The notes: generated by a model not told the origin, from the letters alone. A stretch of DNA of 64,000 nucleotides from Pseudeuparius sepicola (GCA_963920635.1 OY987300.1:56193415-56257414); one strand, 5' to 3'; counted from the stretch's first letter, positions 47,550 through 56,084 are shown. Made by a program: numbers and translations.

Positions 47550-47942
47550 TCAGATTTTTTATTTTTTTATTATCCCTGCATCTGCCTCTTATATTTATCA
47601 CTGATTATCATTTTTAGTAATTCAACAATGGTTATTTTAAAGATTATTACTCACAATATCTCTACAGCGTAATCCTACCTATAATATGAAATTGTCGGTA
47701 GCGTGAAAATTTAATATATTGCACTATGCATAAGCCCTTTTTTGGCCTCAGAGGTACTTTTAAAGTCCTCCACGAGGCATCTCGCAATGTATAATAACTA
47801 TTTTTATTGGACTAAAACCTCTAATTCTTCCAAGAAAAATATTAATGAACGAATCAAGACATTGAAAAGTATATTTTATATTACAGTTAATCGATCACAA
47901 AGCTAGGTGTTTAATTTTATCAGAATCTTGGTTATATAAATA
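47550..47942. other. AT-rich stretch, nothing recognised
   Basis: No gene, RNA or repeat could be supported in this stretch. Confidence 0.4.
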
Positions 47943-48215
47943 AGCAATAAACGTAAATTGCGAAACCCCTCGTTGCTTCCTTCGTTCGGAGTCGCAACGG
48001 CAACCTATGGAACGGCGTCAGTGCCTCCTTCCACACAGCCCCAATGGTGCCTAGCAATCGCGCCATAACGCTGAAGACAAATTGCATAGGTGGCAAATGG
48101 GGGATTTGTATCTATATGGTCCGTGGTTCTGAAACAAAAGAATTCAAGAATATCGCGCCTCCCCATCCGGCGGCAGTTCAGCTGGTGAAATATATATTGG
48201 AGGAATGTCTACAAT
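47943..48215 (+). repeat. GC-richer dispersed repeat, copy 1
   Basis: gcaataaacgtaaattgc, cccctcgttgctt, taacgctgaagacaaattg, gggggatttgtatctat and ctgaaacaaaagaattc occur in the same order and orientation at about 57272-57480. Its origin is unknown. The two copies flank the two autonomous-type transposons. From 48216 to 48766 nothing else was recognised. Confidence 0.8.
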
Positions 48216-48781
48216 TATTTACAGCAGAGGATATTTAACTTTGTCGATAACGCTGTTGCAAAAGCTGTCACGAAAATTATCAACAAAATTCTTCTAAAAT
48301 ATATCGGGCCTCGTATGGGGTGACCCTGCTGTACATGTCATAAATAAAACATGATGGTAAAAAAATCTCATTTCATATAAACATATAGGTTGAAAAACGC
48401 TTATTAATAAAGATACAAGGTGTGAATATCAATGAGCGACAATGTTGCCAAAATTTAAGTTCCTACTTTCTTTGTATTTCAAGCAAGAAATCTCGGTTTG
48501 TCGAGTACTTCCGGTCATTTCTATACTGACCGACTAGTTATTTGTTCAGAGAAAGGCACGAGCGTTTTGATTTGATACGCAAAGTGTGTTGCTTTTGCCA
48601 ATGGTAATGATTCGTGATTAAAAGCAACTCTTGCCGCTCGTCCGAGAGGTAGGACAGGGGTGTCCGGCGAAAATCGCCAGCTACTACTTGATAATCTTAA
48701 AAATCTGCAAAATAAGAATTAAGCCTGTAAATATTTATGTTTGAATAACTTCCGGATAAATCGTCGTTAACACGACGAAAA

Positions 48782-49000
48782 GGCGTATCTCAAAAATTGT
48801 CAGATTTGAGTTACGCCCGTCAAAATGGTTATTTATAAGTATATTTTCATACGACAAAGAGGCGTATCTCTATTGCTATATATCTACGAGATAGACGAAG
48901 GGCGTAACTCAAATTTATAATCGCGAAACAGGACGAACAGGCGTAACTGGACTTACGCCCGTTCGTCGTGTCGGACTTCTATGAACCAATGAGTTACGCC
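48782..49000. promoter_or_regulatory. Subterminal GGCGTAWCTC repeat cluster, left end
   Basis: Sites at 48782-48791, 48808-48817 (complement), 48861-48870, 48901-48910, 48940-48948, 48954-48960 (complement, partial) and 48991-49000 (complement). At 48933-48968 two sites form a hairpin, gacgaacaggcgtaa / ttacgcccgttcgtc. Right-end partners lie at 51959-51966, 52010-52019 and 52206-52215. Such clusters usually bind the transposase. Confidence 0.7.
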
Positions 49001-49153
49001 CGGCACATGCGATAAACATGCTTGTTTATTGACAGCAAAACATAACCTTAAATAATTCGTTTGTAAACGTTGTGAGTTGCTTACGCAGTTGGACAATAAT
49101 AACGCCTTTATTATTAATTATTAATACTGTGTGTGGGTAGTTTCGTTACTAAG

Positions 49154-49210
49154 GTATGTTATTATTGTTACTGGGTTACATTATTATTACTAATTAGTTT
49201 TGTATTACAG
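49154..49210 (+). other. 57-bp intron in the 5' UTR of the TTAA transposon
   Basis: Donor aag|gtatgt at 49154, a branch-point-like ttactaat at 49187-49194, and acceptor ttgtattacag ending at 49210. ORF1 starts 24 bases later. The short length and motif quality are typical of insect introns. Predicted from sequence only. Confidence 0.7.
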
Positions 49211-49233
49211 ATTAATCATTAAAAACCGTCAGC

Positions 49234-50022
49234 ATGGATGTTCTCGTAAAATGGAATGATGGTACTGAAAATATTGTTTTGTCAAGTCAGATTCAGTTGG
49301 TGTACAAAAAATTTGATTCGTTAAAAAAAGGAGCAAAAATAAAAATGTATTGGAAACCGGAAAAAAAGTGGTACTTTGGTGTAGTGATTGAAACCGAAAA
49401 TGACTGTTTTTCTAGCAGTGACAGTGAATTAAATACTATCCCCTTGAAAAAAATTCTACGTAAGGACTCAGATTGTAACAGTGATGACGACATCCCTCTT
49501 CAGCTTCTAAAGCAAAAGCTTGCCACAACAGCGGCTTGTCCAATAAATGCTCCCGTAGTGATCGACAAAATAGTTATAAATAATGTACCCAATATTATTC
49601 AGGTAGATCAAATAAATGTGCCAGGTTTTGAAACTACTCGAATAAATCAATTTGAAGCAAGTACCAGTGCCAACCTTGAGGTAAATGATGACGAAACATT
49701 ATTGTCTTCTCATTCTGAACCCTCTATTTTTCAAGATAATTCGGATGAAGATCCAACATATATTCAAACGTGTGAACTAGAGTTTTGTATGGAAGAAGTT
49801 TTTAGTGCATGTCCAAATTGTTTAAAGTTATTGTGCTGGAATCATTTTTCCAACGATAACTCTTGCGACTGTGGCGGCGTTATACCGAAAACAAGCGCAC
49901 CAGAAAAAGTCGTCGATGCTCCGGGAAACTACTCTGTTGAAGGAAATCCTAGTGAAAAAGAAACAGACTTGGTTTTGAAGAAAAAGGAAAACGTTACGTT
50001 AGTTACAAAAGTAAAAAAGTAA
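49234..50022 (+). CDS. Transposon ORF1: Tudor-like plus cysteine-cluster protein
   Basis: A 262-residue protein of unassigned function. The N-terminus (about 1-55; VKWNDGTENIV, then LKKGAKIKMYW and KKWYFGVVIE) looks like a small Tudor- or chromo-type beta barrel. The middle is acidic and Ser/Asp-rich. Residues 180-213 hold C180, C185, C193, C196, C201, H204, C211 and C213 (EFCMEEVFSACPNC, LLCWNHF), which could bind one or two zinc ions. The tail is Lys-rich. The start ATG has A at -3 and G at +4, a good context. The stop codon overlaps the ORF2 start as TAATG. Its likely role is a DNA- or chromatin-binding partner of ORF2. That is inferred from the architecture only. Confidence 0.85.
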   Translation: MDVLVKWNDGTENIVLSSQIQLVYKKFDSLKKGAKIKMYWKPEKKWYFGVVIETENDCFSSSDSELNTIPLKKILRKDSDCNSDDDIPLQLLKQKLATTAACPINAPVVIDKIVINNVPNIIQVDQINVPGFETTRINQFEASTSANLEVNDDETLLSSHSEPSIFQDNSDEDPTYIQTCELEFCMEEVFSACPNCLKLLCWNHFSNDNSCDCGGVIPKTSAPEKVVDAPGNYSVEGNPSEKETDLVLKKKENVTLVTKVKK

Positions 50023-51494
50023 TGCCGGCAAGAAAAGTTTTGGGGGCTAGATGTAACGGTACTACTTGCTCAAAACTAGCGAAAAAATGTGTGCTTTTTA
50101 CCGAAGAAGAACGAACAAACATATTAAATGACTTTTACGCTACTGCTTCTACACAGTTACAAAGAGAATATATTGCTCGTTTCGTAAAATGTATAAATAC
50201 CAAACAAAAAACAAAAAGTGGCCAAGATTCAAGACGCCATAAAAGTAACTATTATTTTCTGCCGAAAGATGATTCCCAGATTGCTGTATGCAAGAAATTT
50301 TTTTTAAATACTTTGGGCATTTCAGAAAAGGCAATGCGCACATTTTTAGCTAAGGTTAAGCAAACAGGGGTTGTTGAAAAAGATAAAAGGGGAGGCAGAC
50401 CAGTAAACTTAAAAAACAAGGACGAAGAAATAAAAAACTTAATACTGGAACACATAAATAAATTTCCGAGAATGGAGTCGCACTATTGCAGACAGAGTTC
50501 TAGTCGTGAATACTTAAATCCAGACCTTACAATCAAGAAAATGTATGAGGTGTTTAACAATGAACAAGGAGGTGAAAAAAATAATCAAATTAGCTACTCC
50601 CTTTATCTAAATGTGTTTAAAAGTTTAAGATTAAGTTTTCACCATCCTAAGAAGGACCAGTGTGGCCTATGTTTTACATATAGACAGGGCACCATTGAAA
50701 AGAAAGCAGAACTAGAAGAAAGTTACCTACAACACATAGTAGAAAAAGAACGGGTTCGTGAATTAAAAAAGGAAAAGAAAACCGATCCTGATGTCTCAAA
50801 GATATGTGCGGTTTTCGATTTACAACAGGTAATTTTTTTACCTATTACTAATGAAAGTAAACTCTTCTATCGGCGAAGACTGGCAAACTATAACTTCACT
50901 ATCTATGAAGTTAAATCAAAAGAATGTCACTGTTTTTTATGGCATGAAGGCCTGAGTAAACGTGGTTCGAGCGAAATTTCTACATGCTTATATTTATACC
51001 TAAAACAACTTGACATGAAAGGTATAGCTACTGTTTCTCTATTTTCCGATGGATGTAGTGGACAAAATAAAAACTCCATTGTAGCTGCGATGCTGTTACA
51101 TGCGGTTACCACTTTAAAAAATATACAGTCGACCTCCTTAAGATTTTTTGAACCATACCACGGCCAAAGTGAGGGAGATTCGGCACACAGTACAATAGAT
51201 TATGCTATTAAAAAATCTGGTGACTTGTTTGTTCCGTCTCAGTTAGCACCAGTCTTAAAACTCGCAAGAAGAAAAAATTCATACGTTGTACATTCTTTAA
51301 CTTCGACAAACTTTTTAAATTTTAAGAAACTCTCCAATGATATAAAAATACTGGCGGTTAGAAAGGATGATGAAGGAGGCATCATTGATTGGAAAAAAAT
51401 GCGTGAAGTCATGGTACAGAAAGGTAGCAACGATAAAATTTATTTTAAAAATAGTCATCTACAGAATAATTACCGATGTTTCACTTTGAAATGA
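50022..51494 (+). CDS. Transposon ORF2: probable transposase (RNase H-like, DGC-GQNKN family)
   Basis: A 490-residue protein starting in the TAATG overlap. Residues about 1-150 are basic, with Cys pairs (C11/C16, C23). C214 and C217 (KDQCGLC) form a knuckle ahead of the core. The core has three acidic blocks in RNase H order: D266 in ICAVFDLQQV, D343 in FSDGCSGQNKN, and E384/D386 in GQSEGDSAHSTID. RGSSEI (314-319) lies between. This pattern is familiar from many uncharacterised insect proteins and recalls the domain I know as DUF7869. A DDE/D nuclease role is likely but unproven. The frame is uninterrupted over 490 codons, and 53 family-like codons follow the TGA. Alternatives are a member of Kolobok, Sola3 or an unnamed superfamily. 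Confidence 0.85.
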   Translation: MPARKVLGARCNGTTCSKLAKKCVLFTEEERTNILNDFYATASTQLQREYIARFVKCINTKQKTKSGQDSRRHKSNYYFLPKDDSQIAVCKKFFLNTLGISEKAMRTFLAKVKQTGVVEKDKRGGRPVNLKNKDEEIKNLILEHINKFPRMESHYCRQSSSREYLNPDLTIKKMYEVFNNEQGGEKNNQISYSLYLNVFKSLRLSFHHPKKDQCGLCFTYRQGTIEKKAELEESYLQHIVEKERVRELKKEKKTDPDVSKICAVFDLQQVIFLPITNESKLFYRRRLANYNFTIYEVKSKECHCFLWHEGLSKRGSSEISTCLYLYLKQLDMKGIATVSLFSDGCSGQNKNSIVAAMLLHAVTTLKNIQSTSLRFFEPYHGQSEGDSAHSTIDYAIKKSGDLFVPSQLAPVLKLARRKNSYVVHSLTSTNFLNFKKLSNDIKILAVRKDDEGGIIDWKKMREVMVQKGSNDKIYFKNSHLQNNYRCFTLK

Positions 51495-51656
51495 ACTGCA
51501 GTAAACAATATCAGATCTGAGCCACCTAACCTCAATCCCGAATTGCCCAAAATATCAGTTGAGAAATACAATGATCTTATGGCACTGTGTAGTGGAACAA
51601 CTCCTATTATTAAACTACCTGAACATGTATCTTTTTACCAGCAGTTGCCACACTAA
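51495..51656 (+). other. In-frame coding extension downstream of the ORF2 TGA
   Basis: In the same frame directly after TGA (51492-51494) the sequence stays open for 53 codons to TAA at 51654-51656. It contains ISVEKYNDLMALC and HVSFYQQLPH. A basic stretch followed by K..DL..L....P..H..FY..L is, from memory, how related ORF2-type proteins end. The extension therefore looks like true C-terminal sequence, cut off by a point mutation or reached by readthrough. Confidence 0.65.
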
Positions 51657-51941
51657 AGCTTTTATATAGAAATTTGTTCTAATTCTCCTAGAAATGTTAG
51701 TTAGTTTCGACTTATTTTTGTACAAGTTTAGTAAAATTATTTGCCTATTCGCTTTCATGTTTCATGCATTACTCACCATTGGCTTTAGTTTTTAGTTTTT
51801 GTTTACTTTAACCTGTTTGAGTTTATTTTTTCTGTAATATACGTTAATTTTATTAATTACGTTGTATAATTATTATAAATTTAACCTAAGGTAACTTTAA
51901 AAATTTGAATGGTGCTGGTGGTACAGTATTTTCTTCCTGAT

Positions 51942-51957
51942 AATAAATTTTAATAAA
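51942..51957 (+). terminator. Two AATAAA polyadenylation signals
   Basis: AATAAA at 51942-51947 and 51952-51957, after the end of ORF2 and inside the right end of the TTAA element. Confidence 0.6.
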
Positions 51958-52582
51958 AGGCGTAACCAGTTTTTATCCCTTACGAGATTATTTCAAAATA
52001 TGACGAAAGGGCGTATCTCTTTTAAGGGCAGTTTTAACCCCGTTGGTAAAACCATAAATAACAAGGCTTTACTCTACGTCATATACTGGCATTTGCCTAA
52101 TATTTTATGTTAATAGCATTTTCAAAGCAGTTTTCAAAGTTAACAAAACACAGACTGAATTAAATAAAAATCTTTAAGCTGCAATTACTCAAAACTTGTA
52201 ATTTTGAGATACGCCTTTTCGTCTTGTTAACGACGAAATGCGGTGCGAGAGACCGCGCGTTTTGTACATTCTCACTAATAGAGGAGAGGGTGGTAATATG
52301 GAACCTGCAGGTATTATGGACCCCTCATTTAATTGAAGAACGGGGCGCGCCATCTGGTATCAGATAGGTAAAACTTATTTAAGGACGGTGTAAAAACTGC
52401 TATTAAAGTTTCCAGCACGTTCCGTACATCTGAAATCTAATAGTTAGAGGTTATGTGAACCAATGCATAACGAACTTTTATGTGGGCCAGTTCAAGATTA
52501 AATACGAGTGGTTTCCAGACAATTTATTTGTCATATTTCGTGTAATTCGCCATTATAGTACCGTGTTATAAGTTCGTAAAAG

Positions 52583-52789
52583 GTAAGTTTTACATAAAGT
52601 AAACTTTTAGAAAAAATACGCGTGAATAAATCTTATCACGTGTTTTTGATAATATGGAACCCTCTTAAGTGATGGTAATATGGAAACGGTTCCATATTAT
52701 AAACAAGGGTTCCATATTATAAGCACACTAAGCACACTTTTATAGTAGAACTTTATTAGAAACAGTGCCACTCATTCGTTTTGTTGTAG
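52583..52789 (+). other. Predicted 5'-UTR intron of the Tigger-type element
   Basis: Donor aaaag|gtaagttttac at 52583 and a pyrimidine-rich acceptor, ttcgttttgttgtag, ending at 52789, directly before the ATG at 52790. Four TIR-like motifs lie inside it. Prediction only. Confidence 0.5.
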
Positions 52790-52975
52790 ATGCCTCGCAA
52801 AGAACTAACACCGAAAACTAAATCAAAAAGGAAAACCTGGGATAAACCAAGCATGATTGATGCAATTAGAATGGTTCGAACTAAACAAATGGGCCTTAAA
52901 AAAGCTGTAAAAATATTTAAGGTGCCGAAGACAACTCTTCGCCGGTTGACATGCAGCATTCTCCAGAAGAAGTAG
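52790..52975 (+). pseudogene. Transposase HTH (psq-type) exon piece
   Basis: A 61-residue frame: MPRKELTPKTKSKRKTWDKP, then AIRMVRTKQMGLKKAVKIF and KVPKTTLRR. The pattern A...V......L.KAAK.F.VPK.TL.R is the Pipsqueak HTH of pogo-type transposases, which binds the TIR. The frame should continue into the core at about 52950 but shifts by one base near there. Confidence 0.8.
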
Positions 52976-54261
52976 TCGAAAAAAAGCTGGGCAGGAAACC
53001 TGTTCTACCGACATGCATTGAAGATGAATTGGTGAAATATTTGCTCCTCATGGAGAGCAAATATTATGGACTTACCCGTCGCGATGTTAAAGTAATGGCT
53101 TATCAGCTGGCGGTAAACAACCAAATAAAACATCCATTTGGAGAAAAAGCAGAAGCTGGTCGTGCTTGGTTAGACCATTTCTTACAACGACATAAACATA
53201 AGCTATCTATTCGTAAACCTACTGGAACATCATATGCCAGAGCCAGCAGTTTCAATGTCGATTCTGTAAATAAGTTTTTTGACATCCTTGAAATGGAGTA
53301 TGATAAGAAAAAGTATGAGCCAGATCGTATATTCAACGTCGATGATACCGGTTTGTCAATAGTTCAAACCAAAATACCTCAAATCATTGGTTTAAAAGGC
53401 AAACGACAAATTGGTGCTTTAACAGCTGCTGAACGAGGTTCTATGGTGACTGTTATATGCGCTATGAGCGCAGGGGGGACCTTTGTACCACCTATGATGA
53501 TTTTCCCCCGGAAAAATATGACTGAGACATTAATGCGAGGTGCACCTTTGGGGTCTATAGGTCGATGCCATCCTTCAGGTTGGGTACAAACAAATTTATT
53601 TACAGACTGGTTTAGGCACTTCATTAAATACGTAAGACCGGCAGCAGAATCTCCAGTTTTGCTAGTTTTGGATGGACATTATTCCCATACTAGAAATATT
53701 CAAGTGATAGATTTGGCTACAGAAAACTACATCACTATATTGTGCCTTCCGCCACATTCAACACATAGGCTCCAACCATTGGACAAAACTTATATGGGAG
53801 CGCTGAAAACTCACTACAGCGAATCAATTCGAATGTGGCTGCGCCAGAATGAACGTCCTCTAGGACCTTATAACATTGCTGGACTTTTTGGGGAAGCCTA
53901 TGTAAAGTGCCAAACCGCAAGCATTGCTATAAATGGCTTTTCTAAAACTGGAATATACCCTTTCAATAGGGGAGTTTTCACTGCGACAGATTTTATTGCT
54001 GCTGAACATGAGGCTTTGTCTGGTAGTGACAACAACCAGAATACAGCATCTCCTACTGTTCCAGCTGCTTCAGAAAATTTTCGAATTAGTGAACGTGACC
54101 TAGCAGAAGCAGGATGTAGTTCAGCACCAGATGTGAGACCACATTCACCAAAGGCTTTTGTTTCGCCCTTAGATATTTCTCCACTGCCACATCCAAAGAG
54201 AAAGCTCTCAAACAGAGGACGAAAAGCTTCATCGGCGGCAGTTATAACCAGCCCCTTATAA
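52951..54261 (+). CDS. Pogo/Tigger transposase core (CENPB HTH and DDE_1 domains)
   Basis: A 436-residue open frame. Residues about 14-90 (GRKPVLP, GLTRRDVKVMAYQLA, AGRAWLDHFLQRH) are the CENPB-type DNA-binding domain. Residues about 125-330 are the DDE_1 nuclease, with D131 in IFNVDDTGLS, D241 in LVLDGHYSHT and D278 in HRLQPLDKTYMGALK, so all three catalytic Asp are present. The C-terminal 90 residues are Ser/Pro-rich. The annotated start is only the first ATG after the frameshift; the natural protein starts at 52790. Cut-and-paste transposition at TA sites is the known activity of the family. Host-domesticated use is unlikely because the copy keeps perfect TIRs and lacks a clean full-length frame. 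Confidence 0.9.
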   Translation: MQHSPEEVVEKKLGRKPVLPTCIEDELVKYLLLMESKYYGLTRRDVKVMAYQLAVNNQIKHPFGEKAEAGRAWLDHFLQRHKHKLSIRKPTGTSYARASSFNVDSVNKFFDILEMEYDKKKYEPDRIFNVDDTGLSIVQTKIPQIIGLKGKRQIGALTAAERGSMVTVICAMSAGGTFVPPMMIFPRKNMTETLMRGAPLGSIGRCHPSGWVQTNLFTDWFRHFIKYVRPAAESPVLLVLDGHYSHTRNIQVIDLATENYITILCLPPHSTHRLQPLDKTYMGALKTHYSESIRMWLRQNERPLGPYNIAGLFGEAYVKCQTASIAINGFSKTGIYPFNRGVFTATDFIAAEHEALSGSDNNQNTASPTVPAASENFRISERDLAEAGCSSAPDVRPHSPKAFVSPLDISPLPHPKRKLSNRGRKASSAAVITSPL

Positions 54262-54268
54262 GTCTGAT

Positions 54269-54517
54269 TTGGAGACCTCGCCAAGTAAATCTGGTATTCC
54301 AAAGAAAGTTTCAAGTCTTCAGTCTCGTCCTGGTTTTGATTTGGCTGCTAATAAAGCCAGTGACGTAGATTTCGATAAGCGTCAAAATTGCAAACATGAA
54401 GTGAATGGTCGAAAACTCAAGAAAGGCATTAGCAATAAGAAGTCAAAACCAAAACCTGTTGAATCATCCGCGTCCGAAGAAAATGATCTAAGCAGTGTTC
54501 TGTCAGTCTTCAAATGA
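54269..54517 (+). pseudogene. Transposase linker piece (frame +1)
   Basis: A Lys/Ser-rich frame (KKGISNKKSKPKPVESSASE) that continues the transposase from the core to the PHD finger. It has low complexity and a likely nuclear localisation signal. Confidence 0.6.
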
Positions 54518-54704
54518 TATCGATATTCTATCTGGAGTAATTCCTACCGACGACGAAGATGCTGACTGCATGTTTTGTGAGATGAAATTTTCTGAAGATA
54601 AAAAGGGTGAGAAGTGGATTCAATGCATGATGTGCCAATTATGGGCACATGTTGAATGTTCTGGATGTGAAAAAGACACTTATATCTGCGACTTCTGTCA
54701 TTAA
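54495..54704 (+). pseudogene. Transposase C-terminal PHD finger
   Basis: Cys4-His-Cys3 pattern: C25 and C28 (ADCMFCEMKF), C44 and C47 (WIQCMMC), H52 and C55 (WAHVECSG), C65 and C68 (ICDFC), ending at the TAA at 54702-54704. The Trp-rich WIQCMMCQLWAHVEC is typical of the PHD fingers fused to insect pogo-like transposases. It is read in a third frame, so a frameshift separates it from the linker. Confidence 0.82.
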
Positions 54705-55390
54705 CATATAATATTATTATAGGTATTATGTGGTCGGTAAGAATATTTGTCAAAATAAATACGCGATTTCTTAACATGATATGTTTTTATGGGGTTCCAT
54801 AATACCAACCTAATTTCTTGAACGCTGGATTTTGAAGTTTCAAAATAAATAATTGTAAAATGCACATTTCCGGCAGTACTAAAAAATTCTTCGCATATGT
54901 CACTAACCTAACTTACACAATGTATGCTAAAAAAATATATATCAACAAATCATAAAAACTATTTAATATATTGCCAAAAAACAAAATGGGGTTCCATATT
55001 ACCACCCTCTCCTCTAATACATGATAATACATATATGTCCTTTCTGTCAATCCACATTTTTATCCAGCGCTCTTGGCCATTAGCGGTGTTGTTCTATAAA
55101 GACATGTGCATGCACAGACTGCCTTGACCTCGATTCGAACCAAAGTCGATCGAAGGCATAAAAACGTTCAGTCTAAATAGGTAGTTAGCGATGCTCCGAT
55201 CATCGCCACTGCAGCCCCGAAGTAATAATCTAGATATATGAAAAGGCGAGGTGTATTTTCGTGCAAAAATATATTTTTAATTTAAATTGGCATGATAGAG
55301 CGCTTTCGGCTTTCGCCTCGGTATCGGTGATCTCCAGTTTTGTCCTAAGTTTAGTCTCCTAAATTTGGGTTAAATAATACTATCGATCTT

Positions 55391-55597
55391 GTAGAAAAAC
55401 TAAAACACATCACCTTACCCGAAGATTACATGATAGTTTCTTTTGATGTTACTAACCTGTTTACGACAGTTCCCAGAACTGAAATTGTAGGCTTGGTCGG
55501 CGATTTACTTAAACAAAAGGACATTGAAGATGATATAGTGGTTGACATTTTGTCTTTGCTTAATTTTTGCCTCTCAATTTTTTTTATCCCTCTTAAT
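55391..55597 (+). pseudogene. Penelope-like reverse transcriptase, N-terminal part
   Basis: VEKLKHITLPEDYMIVSFDV followed by TNLFTTVPRTEI. The SFDV..LFT.VP block is the first catalytic Asp motif of Penelope-like reverse transcriptases. The frame ends after SLLNFCLSIF, where a deletion removes the remaining palm motifs. Confidence 0.8.
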
Positions 55598-55599
55598 TA

Positions 55600-55990
55600 A
55601 CCTTAATAACGTACATCCCAATGTCTCCTTCACTCTAGAAATTGAAAAGAATTCTTCCATTAATTTCCTCGTTATTTCCATAAATAAAAATCAACAAAAT
55701 TTACAATTTTCTACAATTTTCTACAATTTTTCCAATCATTCACATCAACAAAAAATGTCAGCTTTTTTTGCTACATCCATCGTCTAATTAATATACCTAT
55801 GTCTTCAGAAAATTATAAAAACGAACTTAATACGATCAAACAAATCGCGTTTAATAACCATTATAACCCTTCTATTATAGACTCTCTCATCAAAAAAATC
55901 AAATATAATAAATTAAAATGTGAGATCACCCCTTATCTCACAGATAACAATGTTGCAATAATGTCAGACATCACTCTTTTCCTTTTATAG
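55600..55990 (+). pseudogene. Penelope-like reverse transcriptase, distal part
   Basis: VHPNVSFTLEIEKNSSINFL, then after a frameshift INIPMSSENYKNELNTIKQI and NNHYNPSIIDSLIKKI. This is the region that follows YADD in Penelope-like elements (I.FT.E.E....INFLD; then R....P....Y..E...I..IA..NGY). It is interrupted by stops. Confidence 0.72.
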
Positions 55991-56084
55991 AAACTAAAAT
56001 CAACGATCAAGTATCCCGGTGCTTCCGCCAAGAATGTGAAAATATTTCTATAGGTTCAAAAACCAACAACAAATTGAGTCAGAT

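Larger units (their letters stand above)
48771..52226 (+). mobile_element. Two-ORF DNA transposon with TTAA target duplication
   Basis: TTAA lies on both sides (48767-48770 and 52227-52230). The left tip, CACGACGAAAAGGCGTATCT, is matched by the right tip, whose complement reads CAAGACGAAAAGGCGTATCT. The terminal inverted repeat is about 25 bp with one mismatch. Ten copies of GGCGTAWCTC, or its complement or near variants, cluster within 230 bp of the left end and 270 bp of the right end. The interior has a 57-bp 5'-UTR intron, ORF1 (262 aa), ORF2 (490 aa plus an in-frame extension) and AATAAA signals. TTAA targets are known for piggyBac, Kolobok and Sola3 elements. The ORF2 motifs are not those of piggyBac as I know them. 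The tips are nearly identical, so the copy looks young. Confidence 0.93.
52790..54704 (+). pseudogene. Pogo/Tigger transposase with PHD finger, broken by frameshifts
   Basis: The full coding region runs through three frames. An HTH piece (52790-52975) gives way to the core frame (52951-54261). After a one-base shift in the run agcccctt near 54253, the frame reads PYKSDLETSPSKSG and on to 54517. A further shift near 54510 leads to the PHD finger ending at 54704. The domain order HTH-psq, CENPB-type HTH, DDE_1, PHD is as in known insect pogo-like transposases with a C-terminal PHD. Whether the shifts are real mutations or assembly errors cannot be told here. AATAAA follows at 54754-54759. Confidence 0.85.
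52281..55014 (+). mobile_element. Tigger/pogo-type DNA transposon with 24-bp TIRs
   Basis: GAGGAGAGGGTGGTAATATG (52281 on; 24 bp to 52304) is exactly mirrored at 54991-55014, and TA lies on both sides (52279-52280 and 55015-55016). The interior encodes a psq-type HTH, a CENPB/DDE_1 transposase core and a PHD finger. TIR-like ggtaatatggaac or ttccatatta words recur at about 52648-52660, 52674-52687, 52688-52701, 52708-52722 and 54791-54810. It starts only 50 bp after the TTAA element. Three frame changes disable the transposase, yet the TIRs are perfect and the core frame is intact, so it is probably a recent copy. Confidence 0.93.
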
